Of a stretch of 5,713 nucleotides of DNA, positions 5,689 to 5,713 are shown piece by piece; position 1 is the stretch's first letter, and each line of letters starts with the position of its first letter. The translations under genes and the position numbers were made by a program. The stretch is from Planctomycetales bacterium (GTDB lineage Bacteria > Planctomycetota > Phycisphaerae > SM23-33). The notes under the pieces are model-generated. The model was not told the DNA's origin. It saw nothing but the letters and a program-made list of their open reading frames with translations, and did no database searches. Location of the stretch: positions 1-5,713 of the forward strand of contig DAOWOP010000173.1 of NCBI GenBank assembly GCA_030642005.1, read 5' to 3'.

Positions 5689-5710
5689 AGCTCCGTAGGA
5701 GCGGTCGTAG
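5689..5710. repeat. Short palindromic repeat, copy 2
   Basis: GCTCC (5690-5694) and GGAGC (5698-5702) form a 5-bp stem around the triloop GTA, followed by GGTCGTAG. It is a diverged copy of 5612-5633. The third stem pair is C-G in copy 1 and T-A here, so pairing is preserved. The element probably continues past the window edge. Confidence 0.5.
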
Positions 5711-5713
5711 GCA

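Overview
The window looks like chromosomal DNA of a GC-rich bacterium, most likely a member of the Planctomycetota or a close PVC relative. This is an inference from gene content: a very large DUF4175-like membrane-anchored protein of the type found in planctomycetes, a short GGQ release-factor-like protein with an extra C-terminal helical module, and dispersed short palindromes. No marker in the window proves the lineage.

Left end (1-637): about 176 bases of AT-rich DNA (about 37% GC by hand count) without a convincing gene. It is followed by a 9-bp inverted repeat that abuts a short, apparently C-terminally truncated DUF433 antitoxin gene on the minus strand. No partner toxin is visible. 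Upstream of the antitoxin lie a second, imperfect palindromic element and a striking perfect 25-bp hairpin with a 9-nt loop, which is best read as the terminator of the next gene.

Centre (638-4060): one 1101-residue minus-strand gene fills 3.3 kb. It has three N-terminal membrane segments, beta-rich extracytoplasmic domains, a long helical/coiled-coil region, a Gly-rich linker and a C-terminal helical domain. It has its own candidate promoter and terminator, so it appears monocistronic here. It shares a roughly 105-bp divergent promoter region with the rightward unit.

Right half (4066-5605): a tight plus-strand unit of tRNA-Arg(UCU), a codon-independent class-I release-factor-like protein whose ATG lies only 9 nt after the tRNA, and a Rossmann/DUF2520 oxidoreductase-like protein 14 nt further on. 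The tRNA and the rescue-factor-like gene are probably made as one precursor that tRNA processing then splits.

Right edge (5606-5713): a cluster of small palindromes. Two of them are copies of the same unit spaced 77 bases apart and differ by a compensatory stem change, which points to a REP-like structured repeat family.

No mobile-element gene, CRISPR array or recognisable defence operon is present. The most unusual points are the tRNA/rescue-factor arrangement, the orphan truncated antitoxin ending at a palindrome, and the structured repeats at both ends.
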